64,000 nt of DNA, taken from NCBI GenBank assembly GCA_964389675.1, contig CAYMEV010000008.1, positions 1 to 64,000 of the forward strand. The letters are read 5' to 3'. Shown here in pieces: positions 9,589 to 17,964 of the stretch. Position 1 is the first letter of the stretch, and the number at the start of each line of letters is the position of its first letter. Both the position numbers and the translations under genes were made by a program. The notes beneath the pieces were generated by a model. It was not told the DNA's origin and ran no database searches. It saw only the letters and a program-made list of their open reading frames with translations. This stretch comes from CAYMEV01 sp964389675 [NCBI: uncultured Candidatus Sumerlaeota bacterium]. Lineage in GTDB: Bacteria > CAYMEV01.

Positions 9589-11168
9589 TGAAAGCCAGAC
9601 ACCTGATCCTTTTAGTTCTGTTTTTGTGCTTAATAGCGGTACCAGCTACAGCTGATGAATTGCCTCAGCCGCCTGTACCCGACACGCAGGTAAGGCTTGA
9701 GCGCCCTGACATTGACGCGGCAATCCTTGCTGCAGCACTTACCATGCGCGGCATCAATCCCGGCGAACCTTCTGTGACCATTACACCCGCCGCCCGTGAT
9801 GCACTTCAGAGTGAAACATTCAATTACGACAGCTTCTCCCGGCCGAGATATACATTGATGCGGCTTGTTGAGAGCAAAAAAGTACCCGGCAAGGTCGAAG
9901 TAGGAGCAGCCCTTTCGTTTTTAGATGCCATGATGAGGCGCACAACCATATCGCTCCTGATGAGTTGCGAATGGGCCGATGAAGGTAAACGCATTATTAT
10001 AAGCCAGGCTTCCATACAGCAGATTGTCCCGGCACAGCCCAAGACGCTTCTCCTTATCATCCCTGCCAGACGCGTACCGAAAGACGTGCTTACTATAAAC
10101 AGCCATGCCTCGCTGCTGTCATGGTTAATAGATAACCGCGCAACCAGTGAGGAACTTATGAATGGCAGTGCCGATGAGTGCTACCTGTTTGCACTGGTTT
10201 ACGACCGGCTGGCACCCGGCGATAAGCTGTCAATGTGCGTCAGCAACAGCTCAACCGGCACCGGCTGTGACAGCGGTAATGCCGTGGATATAGACTGCTA
10301 CCAGGGATGGCATGTCGCCGTGATGCAGGGGCGGTTTGACTGGAAAGGAGACCAGCCCTTCTATATTAAAGTGATCTATACTCCCTCAGGAAGCAATGAA
10401 AAGCGTGTAATCCTGAGCCTTTCGTCCGGCCTGAAAGTTGTTGATGCCTATGGCAAACCCGCCAGCGTGCCTGTGCCTGTGATGCCCGGATCCGGCAAGA
10501 TACGCATTATTCTTGCTATAATCGGCATATTGGGCCTGCTGATCTGCCTGCTGGGCTACCGTATGAAACGGTTATTCTGGTTCATTGCAGGGATTGCATT
10601 CGGCAGTGCTGTCGCCTACCTTGTGCCTGCAAGGTTTGAACAGCCATGGCTTCTCCTTACTATTATTGGTACCGCAGCACTTATCGGGGCAGTAGTGATG
10701 GCCGCATTGCCCTGTATTGGGCGCTTGATATGGGGAGCAACGATAGGTGTGGCTGTCGGCACAATTCTGACAAAAATTCCCATTGACATTGTTGATCCGA
10801 TAATGATCTCAGCCTTTGGCATTTGTGCTCTTATCGCCCTTGGCCTTCCGCGGGCAAGCACGATTGTCATTAGTTCATTGATAGGCTCATTACTGTTTGC
10901 CATCTCTGCCGGTCATTTACTCGGATACTACAATATAGCTGCCTGGACTGCCGTATCGATCCGATCTCTGTACGAAACCGGCTCAAACAGCTCTCTGGCT
11001 GAATGGGTGAGTAATCTAAACGACAATATGCAGATATTAATTGTTTTTATGCTCTGGCTGTTTGCCATGGGTATTGTCATCCAGTCTTTCACCGGCGGCA
11101 GGCAAAAGAGAAAACCAGCCAGCAAAGTGCAGCAGGTGACAGATGACAACAATTCCGATGGCTTATAA
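9588..11168 (+). CDS. Membrane protein with exported N-terminal domain and TM198/DUF4203-like membrane domain
   Basis: A 526-residue protein. It has a clear signal peptide (about 1-22, cleavage after ATA), then an exported domain of about 280 residues containing several cysteines (ECYLF, MCVSNSS, GCDSGN, IDCYQG). From about 302 it has six or seven hydrophobic helices (starting IRIILAIIGILGLLIC), spaced by Gly-rich turns. These resemble the seven-helix TM198/DUF4203 domain. The tail is basic and cytoplasmic-looking. Its start codon overlaps the stop of the upstream gene, which strongly implies the two products act together, perhaps as an exported factor and its membrane partner. No activity can be assigned. 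Confidence 0.65.
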   Translation: MKARHLILLVLFLCLIAVPATADELPQPPVPDTQVRLERPDIDAAILAAALTMRGINPGEPSVTITPAARDALQSETFNYDSFSRPRYTLMRLVESKKVPGKVEVGAALSFLDAMMRRTTISLLMSCEWADEGKRIIISQASIQQIVPAQPKTLLLIIPARRVPKDVLTINSHASLLSWLIDNRATSEELMNGSADECYLFALVYDRLAPGDKLSMCVSNSSTGTGCDSGNAVDIDCYQGWHVAVMQGRFDWKGDQPFYIKVIYTPSGSNEKRVILSLSSGLKVVDAYGKPASVPVPVMPGSGKIRIILAIIGILGLLICLLGYRMKRLFWFIAGIAFGSAVAYLVPARFEQPWLLLTIIGTAALIGAVVMAALPCIGRLIWGATIGVAVGTILTKIPIDIVDPIMISAFGICALIALGLPRASTIVISSLIGSLLFAISAGHLLGYYNIAAWTAVSIRSLYETGSNSSLAEWVSNLNDNMQILIVFMLWLFAMGIVIQSFTGGRQKRKPASKVQQVTDDNNSDGL

Positions 11169-11193
11169 GCATTTTGAGCAGGAAAAGATCCTG

Positions 11194-11219
11194 GAAATAA
11201 ATATCTCAGGCTTTATTTC
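11194..11219 (+). terminator. Weak A/T-rich stem-loop after the 8209-11168 gene pair
   Basis: GAAATAAA (11194-11201) and TTTATTTC (11212-11219) are perfect inverted arms with a 10-base loop, 25 bases after the stop of the membrane-protein gene. The stem is all A/T except one pair and no long T run follows, so it is at best a weak terminator. Confidence 0.25.
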
Positions 11220-11272
11220 TGTGTTCTCAAAAAATACCAATGATAATCTTATTCTTTATGAGGGTCATTATC

Positions 11273-11794
11273 ATGGAATCTAATGATAAAATGAACTGGA
11301 TCAATCCCAAAATAAAGATAGCCGACAGTCCTATTCATGGAAAGGGATTTTTTGCTGTGGCCGATATTGAAAAAGGAGAAAAAATTGTGATCTGGAAAAG
11401 TGGTTATACCGACAGATCAGGTGCAGAGGAAGCCGTAAAAAACGGCAGGGCATTTATGCAATGGGATGAAGATGTATATAGCGTTGATGATGGAAATGAT
11501 GATGAATCTTATTCTATTAATCATTCCTGTGACCCGAATGCCTGGATGTCGGATGCGTTCACTTTGATCGCAGCAAGAAGTATCAAAGCAGGGAATGAAA
11601 TAACTGCTGATTATGCTTTATGGGAGGCAGATGAGGAATATGTCTGCCCTTATAATTGCAACTGCAGGTCAGCCCTTTGCCGGGGCAGGATAACCGGAAA
11701 GGATTGGCGTAAACCTGAACTTCAGGAGCGCTACAAGGGACATTTTTCACCCTTGATCAATAAAAGGATCGCAAAGAAGGATCATCTTCTCTAA
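11273..11794 (+). CDS. SET-domain protein (putative lysine methyltransferase)
   Basis: A small SET-domain protein of 173 residues. The start at 11273 is preferred over the in-frame ATG at 11240 because GAGGG lies 8 bases upstream and the extra residues are unrelated hydrophobic ones. SET motifs in order: HGKGFFAVADIEKGE near the N-terminus; SINHSCDPNAW, the knot motif that binds S-adenosylmethionine; ITADYALW with the catalytic-type tyrosine; and a post-SET CPYNCNCRSALC cluster that could hold zinc. The family methylates lysines, in bacteria on ribosomal, nucleoid or host proteins. The target here is unknown. It stands alone, between the GC-rich pair and the IS91 element. Confidence 0.85.
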   Translation: MESNDKMNWINPKIKIADSPIHGKGFFAVADIEKGEKIVIWKSGYTDRSGAEEAVKNGRAFMQWDEDVYSVDDGNDDESYSINHSCDPNAWMSDAFTLIAARSIKAGNEITADYALWEADEEYVCPYNCNCRSALCRGRITGKDWRKPELQERYKGHFSPLINKRIAKKDHLL

Positions 11795-12164
11795 AAGCAA
11801 ACCGAATCGACGCAAAAGGGACCGACGCAAAAGGGACGGTTCTTTAAGTGGTCATTCGGAAGTTTTGGGCACAAAAGCACTTACTAACAGGATAAAATAT
11901 TATCAAAGGGTTAATTACAAACTCTGGGCAAATAAATAAATAGCGTGGCCAAAATTTTTGAATGCCAAGAAGAAGGAATGAGCGATGGGTATATGGGGAT
12001 TCAATCTTTGTCCCGGGTATTTGTAGATATAAATTTCAGGTATTACAGCTTGATTACAAGCAAGACTGTTACTATGGATGTAAAAAATAATGCTAATCTT
12101 GATATAACCTCCCCCTCCCCAAATGAATGGGAAATTTGGACATAAAAATTAATATTTTATAATA
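11795..12164. other. Intergenic region next to the IS91 element
   Basis: A gene-free stretch except for a doubtful 66-codon frame (11945-12145, GTG start, no clear ribosome site) that I do not call. It starts with an exact 15-bp tandem repeat, listed separately. A C-rich run (CCTCCCCCTCCCC) lies near 12110, 50 bases from the transposase stop. The outer end of the IS91 element should be in this stretch, but the exact base cannot be fixed by eye. Confidence 0.4.
11808..11837. repeat. 15-bp perfect tandem repeat
   Basis: The unit CGACGCAAAAGGGAC occurs twice with no gap (11808-11822 and 11823-11837), followed by GGTTCTTT. From memory, strings like GGGACGGTTCTT turn up beside small HUH transposases in many genomes, so this may be a scar of a mobile element. 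No transposase gene of that type is here. Confidence 0.6.
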
Positions 12165-13280
12165 TCAGGTAGATCCTGCGCAGTTTGATACTTTTACCAT
12201 ATTACCGGTTCTGCATACAGAACAGAGCCTTATATTGCGCCCCAGTATACAGCATAAAACATCAATCCTGCTCAGATCAGCAAATCTTGAATGGTATATC
12301 CTGCTTGAAGTAAGCCTTCTGCATAAAGCAAGTTTAGTCTTTATATTTCTGTTTGATAATAAGCCATAACTTCTAATTTTTATAAAACCCCTGGGCAGTA
12401 CATGCATTAAAAAGCGCCGGATAAACTCAACGCCTTTCATCGTTACAGAGGAAAGTCCTTTTTCATTCTTTCTGACAGATATGGTAACAGTGTCACTATT
12501 TATGGATATTATCCTGTAATTGGATATGGCAATACGGTGTGTATATCTGCTTAAATAACCTACTAAAGCACTTTGATTAGAGAAGGTCTTTCCAGAATAT
12601 ACATACCATTTAAGGCTATAGCAAATATCAAGAATATTGCCTAATCCTCCAGGATCTAACCTTAACTGATTGTTATTGTAATACATTTTAAGCTTTGATA
12701 GAAAAAACCCTTGAAAAAGCTTAGATAATACTCTTACCGGAATAAAGAACTTCTTTGAAGATTGCAGCCAATTATTAGTCTTTGTTAATCCTCCGGCCAT
12801 TACCACACAATGTATATGGGGATGGAATCTTAGATCATTGCTCCAGGTATGTAATATAGAAAAGAATCCTATCTGTGCACCAAGATATCTCTCATTTGAT
12901 GATGCCTTCAAAAGTGTATGCCTTACTGATTCATACATTAGGCTGTACAATAATCTCCGGTTATTATATACAATCATTCTTAACTGTTCAGGTATAGTAA
13001 ATACAAGATGGAAGTATGGAGTATCTATTGTGTTTTCACGCCTTTTATCAGCCCATATCTCTTTCTCTATTGCCTGACAGCATGGACAATGCCTGTTACG
13101 GCATGAATTATAATGAATATCTGTATGCCCGCATTCATCGCACCTGTAAGAGTTAAAACCCAGGGATGATGTCCTGCACTTTAAGATACTGCCTGCAACC
13201 TTTTTTTGTTCTCCGGATACATTGTATTCCTGTTTATACCGGTCATAAAACTGATGGAAAATCTTCTGAATAGCTTTCAT
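12165..13280 (-). CDS. IS91-family transposase (zinc ribbon + Y2 HUH nuclease)
   Basis: A 371-residue protein. The N-terminus has a zinc-binding domain: YRCDECGH followed by NSCRNRHCPCCQ. The HUH metal-binding motif of the relaxase-like nuclease is HPHIHCVVMAGG. The nucleophile segment GYLSRYTHR has two tyrosines four residues apart (Y-x3-Y), the pattern of IS91 Y2 transposases. The Cys-rich C-terminus (CCILG...CSVC) may hold another metal. The enzyme nicks one strand at the element's origin end and moves it by replication. It starts 2 bases after the stop of the recombinase gene, so the two are coexpressed. No frameshift or missing motif is seen. Confidence 0.92.
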   Translation of the reverse strand: MKAIQKIFHQFYDRYKQEYNVSGEQKKVAGSILKCRTSSLGFNSYRCDECGHTDIHYNSCRNRHCPCCQAIEKEIWADKRRENTIDTPYFHLVFTIPEQLRMIVYNNRRLLYSLMYESVRHTLLKASSNERYLGAQIGFFSILHTWSNDLRFHPHIHCVVMAGGLTKTNNWLQSSKKFFIPVRVLSKLFQGFFLSKLKMYYNNNQLRLDPGGLGNILDICYSLKWYVYSGKTFSNQSALVGYLSRYTHRIAISNYRIISINSDTVTISVRKNEKGLSSVTMKGVEFIRRFLMHVLPRGFIKIRSYGLLSNRNIKTKLALCRRLTSSRIYHSRFADLSRIDVLCCILGRNIRLCSVCRTGNMVKVSNCAGST

Positions 13281-13282
13281 TT

Positions 13283-14146
13283 TTAAGCCTTGTCCAGGGG
13301 ACTGACAACATTCATCATGCTCTTTGATGTCATATGAAGGTATTCAGCAGTTGTATTCAAACTCTTATGACCCAACAACTGCTGAATATATGCTATACCT
13401 GTGCCATCTTCCAGTGAATGGGTAGCAAATGCATGCCGAAGGGTATGGGCAGATATTCCCGGATCAAGATGCAGTTTATCCCTTAATTTGATTATAAGAT
13501 TCTTTATGGACTTCGTGTTTATGTGGCTTTCCATTTTATGACCGGGAAATAACCAGTCATCCATGGAATAACTTCCGTATTTGCGAAGAAAATAGCTCCG
13601 GAAATACTCTCTTAAGATATTTAAGGTATTCTCTGATAATATGGAATATCTGGATGTACCGTGTTTTGCTGACTCAACTCTTATACTCATTCTCCTGCTG
13701 TTAATATCTTTAATCTTTAGTTTTGCTGCCTCACCTACTCGAAGCCCGCTGCCGTAGAGAATGCTCAGAATTGACTTGTGTTTTAGATTTGATGCTGAAG
13801 ATATCAGCCTGAGGATATCCTCTCTCAATGGTATAACAGGAAGTTTCTTAACCCTTTTCATCCTTGGGATCTTTCTGTTATTCCATTCTTTATCAAGAGT
13901 ATGTGTATAAAAGAATTTTACGGCAGTTATATAATTATTTACAGTCCCGGAACCAACATGCTTTTCTCTTATCAGATAGAGAATAAACTGCTGAATATCT
14001 GATTCCGATAAATCATCTATTGTCTTGTTGCTTTCTTCAATGAATTTAATAAACCGGGCTATTCTCCTTTTATACGATTCTCTTGAAGATTCTGGCTTTC
14101 CGCTGAGTTCAAAGTAAATATCAATATCATCTATGTAATTTTTCAA
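13283..14146 (-). CDS. Tyrosine recombinase/integrase of the IS91-type element
   Basis: A 287-residue XerC/D-like recombinase with an N-terminal SAM-like core-binding domain (about 1-90) and a C-terminal catalytic domain. The catalytic set is complete: Arg in GSGLRVGEAAKL, HTLRHAFATH (His-x-x-Arg), the His of LLGHKSLNTT, and the nucleophile Tyr in TAEYLH. The start is a TTG at 14146, supported by AAAGGAGG with 8 bases between AGGAGG and TTG; no ATG fits as well. It probably resolves or integrates the element together with the adjoining transposase, as in other IS91-group elements with an added integrase. Confidence 0.88.
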   Translation of the reverse strand: MKNYIDDIDIYFELSGKPESSRESYKRRIARFIKFIEESNKTIDDLSESDIQQFILYLIREKHVGSGTVNNYITAVKFFYTHTLDKEWNNRKIPRMKRVKKLPVIPLREDILRLISSASNLKHKSILSILYGSGLRVGEAAKLKIKDINSRRMSIRVESAKHGTSRYSILSENTLNILREYFRSYFLRKYGSYSMDDWLFPGHKMESHINTKSIKNLIIKLRDKLHLDPGISAHTLRHAFATHSLEDGTGIAYIQQLLGHKSLNTTAEYLHMTSKSMMNVVSPLDKA

Positions 14147-14485
14147 AAATGAATCCTCCTTTGTTAATTGTATAATGTTAAATTAGGGTAAAGTAACAGA
14201 ATAACAGGAGGTTCCCTGGGGGGTTTAATTTTTTTGTGGCAATTTATGCAGATCTGTAATATATTAAACATAGTAAAGGGTGTGTTCCTTGTAGTGTTTT
14301 CTTAGAAAACGGGTCAAACTACATATAGCACACTCTTTACTGTTTTTAAAAGCTTTTTTATATCCCTTAGCAGGAAGTTTTATCTCAAACTATCGCAAAG
14401 CGATTTCGTTCTTCTTTTTGCTTCATTTGCATCATATTGAAAATTTTCAATTTGATTTTTATCTCTTCTTTTGTATTATTGAATC
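14147..14485. other. Divergent intergenic region between the IS91 element and a kinase gene
   Basis: This 339-base gap holds the recombinase ribosome site, a GGAGGTTCCCTGGGGGG stretch near 14205-14225, the three-armed repeat at 14272-14341, and a short hairpin (ATCGC-AAA-GCGAT, 14392-14404) followed by a T-rich run. TATTAT at 14474-14479 with TTGATT at 14452-14457 (16-base spacing) resembles a promoter, only 6 bases before the kinase ATG. Confidence 0.45.
14272..14341. repeat. Three-armed nested inverted repeat
   Basis: The outer arms AGTAAAGGGTGTGTT (14272-14286) and AGCACACTCTTTACT (14327-14341) pair over all 15 positions, two as G-T wobbles on the plus strand. Inside, TGTAGT (14290-14295) pairs with ACTACA (14318-14323), and GTTTTC-TTA-GAAAAC forms a perfect small hairpin (14296-14310). 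The plus strand continues TGTTTTT. It may be an IS91 end (origin or terminus), a structured RNA or a terminator. It lies within 130 bases of the recombinase start. Confidence 0.65.
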
Positions 14486-17400
14486 ATGTTCATAAAAAAC
14501 AGATACAGAATAATGGAAGAGATAGGCAGGGGCGGTATGGGGATAGTCTATCGGGTTGAGGACACTCTGAAGGATAATATGGTATTTGCATTAAAGACCA
14601 TAGCACAGAATGTCATTCAAAAATACCGCACATTAAGCCTTGATCATTTCAAGAATGAATACGAGATAATGACAAGGCTCAAGCACCCCAATTTGACAAG
14701 GGTATATGAATTCGGAGAAGATGGCGATAACTATTATATAATAATGGAATATCTTGAGGGCTATTTGCTTGCCCATAAGCATTTTGAACAGGAAAAGGCC
14801 CTGGATATAATAGTTCAGATCCTTAGAGTACTTGAATATATACACAGCAAGCATATAGTATACGGCGATATTAAACCCTTAAACATTATGCTTACAGGCA
14901 ATAAGGTAAAACTGATGGACTTTGGCCTTTCAACCCTTGCTTATAAGAAGGAAGAGAGGATAAAGGGCTCTCCCCTGTATATGCCCCCGGAAGCATTATC
15001 AGGTGGTACAGGCTTTGCTTCAGATATTTTCTCACTTGGCATACTGTTTTATGAGCTTTGCACACAGGATTCTTTCTACGGGGATTTCAGGGGTTCTGTA
15101 AGAGATCTGGTACAGCTTCTCAGCTCCCCTGAGGATTTCTCCGGCTACCATAAAAATATACTGAAAAGAATAAAGAATATACACCTAAGAAATATCATAA
15201 AAAAAATGACCCAATACGATCAGGCAGTAAGATATAATAACTGTTCAGAAATAATCCATGATATCAATTCAAAATTAAGCCTCAGCTATGAATATGAAAC
15301 AAAAAGCACCAGACAGAGCTATGTGCTCGGCAATGCTTTTACCGACAGAAGCAAGGAGCTGAAAAAGCTGAAAAGCAGCATCAATGAAAAAGAGGCCTTT
15401 TTTATAATTTACAGCGGATCCTCTGGTGTGGGCAAATCTCGCCTCTTTAACGAGTTTAAGAAATTCTGCCGGTTGAACAGCATTTCCTTTTTTGATGCAG
15501 CATGCATGGAGGGGGATATAAGAAAATACCATTCCTTCAGCGACCTGCTTTATCAGATGATCCCATTATCTCCCAAATCCCTGCTGGCAGAATATGGAAA
15601 ATACCTGAAGCTTCTTCAGTATGACAATCCGGCACTGAGTAAGTATACTCCGCCTGATATAAGGGATAATCCCGGCCTTCTGCAGGATATAATTGTCCAG
15701 AATATCTCAAGTTTCATCTTTGAGTTTTCAAAGAATATCAATGATAAGCTTCTCCTTTATTTTAATGATATACAGTGGATAGATTACGGTTCCCTGCTTA
15801 TTATAAAGAACATGATGTCCGGGCTGCTGTCTGAATCATCTGATCTTATGCTCTATGCCAGTCATAACAAGGATAAAGATACCGGCACAAGCCAGCTGCA
15901 TGACATTTTCGGCAAACCGGGAATTTTGGTGGAAGAGCTGTATCCCTTTGACCTGGATGGGGTAAAGGAGTACATGGATAATGTATTCGGAGCTGATAAT
16001 ATAGACTCAAGCATAAAGGAAGCAGCAGGCCAGATAAAGACAAAGGTAGGAAGCAGTCCACTTTTTCTCCAGGAATTGATAAAATCTCTTTTAGAGAAGG
16101 ACATCATAATAAAAGACAGGAGATACTGGAAGCTTACAAAACCAATAGAAAATGAGCATATACCAAAAAATATCGTGGACATTATTCAGTATAAGCTTGA
16201 TATTCTCTTCGGGGATGAGAATAAGAGAAAAATCCTGAAAATACTTGCTCTATTTAAGATAGACCTCAATATCAGCACAATTAAGTCAATCATAAACAAG
16301 ATCACGCCCCTTGATGCAGCAAAGGTGCTTTTGGAGCTTGAGAACCTTGAGATAATAGAGACTGCAAAAATTGACAATACTGTATTTTACAGATATACCA
16401 ACAGCCTTATCAAGGACCGGATAAGGGAAAGAATAGAAAATAAGCCCGAGATCAGCCTCTTTCTTGCAGAGACTCTTGAAGCAATCTATGAGGGAGAAAG
16501 CATGGACCTTACTGAAGAGATAGCATACCAGTACCAGCAGGGACAGGACATCAAAAAAGCGGTCCAGTATTATGAAAAGTGCGGCGATAATGCAAAAGAA
16601 AACTATTTTAACGAAAAAGCAATAATGTACTATCGAACAGCAGTAGGCCTCATTGCTGACGGGCCTGGGCAAAAGCTCATAAACATAAAGCTGAAGATTG
16701 CCAGCATGCTGAACCTAATTGGCAAGTCTAATGATTCTTTAAACCTGTATAAAGAAACATTGCAATTATCAGAAAGCATTTCTGACATTGAGCTTATAAC
16801 CTACAGCCTTCTGGGAATTGCAAAACTGCATATCAATCTGGGAAATACTATCAAAGCAGAATCATTTTCTCAAAAAGCGCTAAGTTTTGCCAGGAGATCC
16901 GGAAATAATAATCAGGCTGCCAGGGCACTGGGTTATTTTGCAGTGATTTTTACTGATACTGGAAATTATAAAGAAGCTATAAAATACTGCAATAAAAGCC
17001 TGAGAATATATAAAAAAATTGATGACAAGACAGGTATCGGATATTGCTACAATACTCTGGGCAACCTTTACTGGAGTACCTGCAATTATCAGAAATCAAT
17101 GGAATATTACCAGAAAGACCTTCAGATATCCAAAGAGACCGGCAACAAATACAGCATGGGATCTGTCTATTGCAATATTGGAAATAATTACTGGGATCTG
17201 GGAGAATATGAAAAGACACTGGGTTATTACGAAAAAGCTCTGGAAATCTGTGAGGAACTTGGAGATAAACGCGGTATTGCCATAAATAAGGGCAATATTG
17301 GCGTTTTTTATTATTACACCGGGGACTATGACAAATCCATGGATTATTATGAAAATAGCCTTAAGCTCTATAATGAGGTCAGCAGTTCAAAGGGAACCAT

Positions 17401-17869
17401 ATTTTCCTATGGAAATATAGGCCTTATTTATCAGCAGCGGAAGGATTATGATACTGCGCTGAAATACCTGGACAGATCCATAGAAATATCCCGCCAGCTT
17501 GATTATCCCTACGGACTTTGCGAGCAGATGCATAATAAGGCAAATCTCCTGTATGAAATAAATAAGGCAAAACAGGCAAAAAAGATAAATGAAGAAGCCC
17601 TCAAAATAGCAGTAGATATCCAGAGGACGGTCATAATCATCAAATGCAAAATACTAAAATACAGGATAAACAAAAATGAGAATGCTTTTATCAAAATGCT
17701 AGATGAGAAGGTCAATGAGGAGCAGGCTGCAAGGATCTATTATAACCTTTGGAAGGTCACGTCAAAGGATATATACAGAAAAAAAGCAAAAGAGATCTAT
17801 GACAGAATGCTCAAGAGATTCCAAAAGATCGAATACAAGCAGAGATCTGAAGAACTAGTAAAGGGATGA
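14486..17869 (+). CDS. Ser/Thr protein kinase - STAND-like ATPase - TPR protein (PknK-like), non-RD variant
   Basis: An 1127-residue cytoplasmic protein with no membrane segment. The kinase domain (about 5-270) has P-loop GRGGMG (14-19), Lys37, catalytic Asp128/Lys130/Asn133 and DFG (145-147). The residue before Asp128 is Gly (YGD) where its paralogues have Arg (YRD). A STAND/AAA_16-like ATPase follows, with Walker A GSSGVGKS (311-318) and Walker B ending YFNDIQWID (Asp428). About six TPR units of about 40 residues then follow (roughly 770-1010). Such proteins, like mycobacterial PknK, couple a sensor to Ser/Thr phosphorylation. No ribosome site is visible before the ATG, and a -10-like TATTAT lies 6 bases upstream, so the mRNA may be leaderless. 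The gene lies beside an IS91 element. Confidence 0.85.
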   Translation: MFIKNRYRIMEEIGRGGMGIVYRVEDTLKDNMVFALKTIAQNVIQKYRTLSLDHFKNEYEIMTRLKHPNLTRVYEFGEDGDNYYIIMEYLEGYLLAHKHFEQEKALDIIVQILRVLEYIHSKHIVYGDIKPLNIMLTGNKVKLMDFGLSTLAYKKEERIKGSPLYMPPEALSGGTGFASDIFSLGILFYELCTQDSFYGDFRGSVRDLVQLLSSPEDFSGYHKNILKRIKNIHLRNIIKKMTQYDQAVRYNNCSEIIHDINSKLSLSYEYETKSTRQSYVLGNAFTDRSKELKKLKSSINEKEAFFIIYSGSSGVGKSRLFNEFKKFCRLNSISFFDAACMEGDIRKYHSFSDLLYQMIPLSPKSLLAEYGKYLKLLQYDNPALSKYTPPDIRDNPGLLQDIIVQNISSFIFEFSKNINDKLLLYFNDIQWIDYGSLLIIKNMMSGLLSESSDLMLYASHNKDKDTGTSQLHDIFGKPGILVEELYPFDLDGVKEYMDNVFGADNIDSSIKEAAGQIKTKVGSSPLFLQELIKSLLEKDIIIKDRRYWKLTKPIENEHIPKNIVDIIQYKLDILFGDENKRKILKILALFKIDLNISTIKSIINKITPLDAAKVLLELENLEIIETAKIDNTVFYRYTNSLIKDRIRERIENKPEISLFLAETLEAIYEGESMDLTEEIAYQYQQGQDIKKAVQYYEKCGDNAKENYFNEKAIMYYRTAVGLIADGPGQKLINIKLKIASMLNLIGKSNDSLNLYKETLQLSESISDIELITYSLLGIAKLHINLGNTIKAESFSQKALSFARRSGNNNQAARALGYFAVIFTDTGNYKEAIKYCNKSLRIYKKIDDKTGIGYCYNTLGNLYWSTCNYQKSMEYYQKDLQISKETGNKYSMGSVYCNIGNNYWDLGEYEKTLGYYEKALEICEELGDKRGIAINKGNIGVFYYYTGDYDKSMDYYENSLKLYNEVSSSKGTIFSYGNIGLIYQQRKDYDTALKYLDRSIEISRQLDYPYGLCEQMHNKANLLYEINKAKQAKKINEEALKIAVDIQRTVIIIKCKILKYRINKNENAFIKMLDEKVNEEQAARIYYNLWKVTSKDIYRKKAKEIYDRMLKRFQKIEYKQRSEELVKG

Positions 17870-17964
17870 TTTATTCTTTAATGAAAAGCAGATTAATGGA
17901 CATTATAAGAGATGCAAATCATTGCAATAAACACCAGTCCCCTTCATCCGGCTGAGGATGATTA

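Larger units (their letters stand above)
12150..14345 (-). mobile_element. IS91-type insertion element with tyrosine recombinase and Y2/HUH transposase
   Basis: Two genes 2 bases apart on the minus strand, a tyrosine recombinase then a zinc-ribbon Y2 transposase, form one mobile unit. Several IS91-group elements carry such an accessory integrase. These elements move by rolling-circle transposition and lack terminal inverted repeats, so the ends given are approximate. A three-armed inverted repeat at 14272-14341 may mark one end. Both genes are intact, so the element may still be active. Confidence 0.65.

Noticed and set aside
11945-12145. 66-codon GTG frame near the IS91 element
   Set aside because: No ribosome site, no family pattern, mixed composition.
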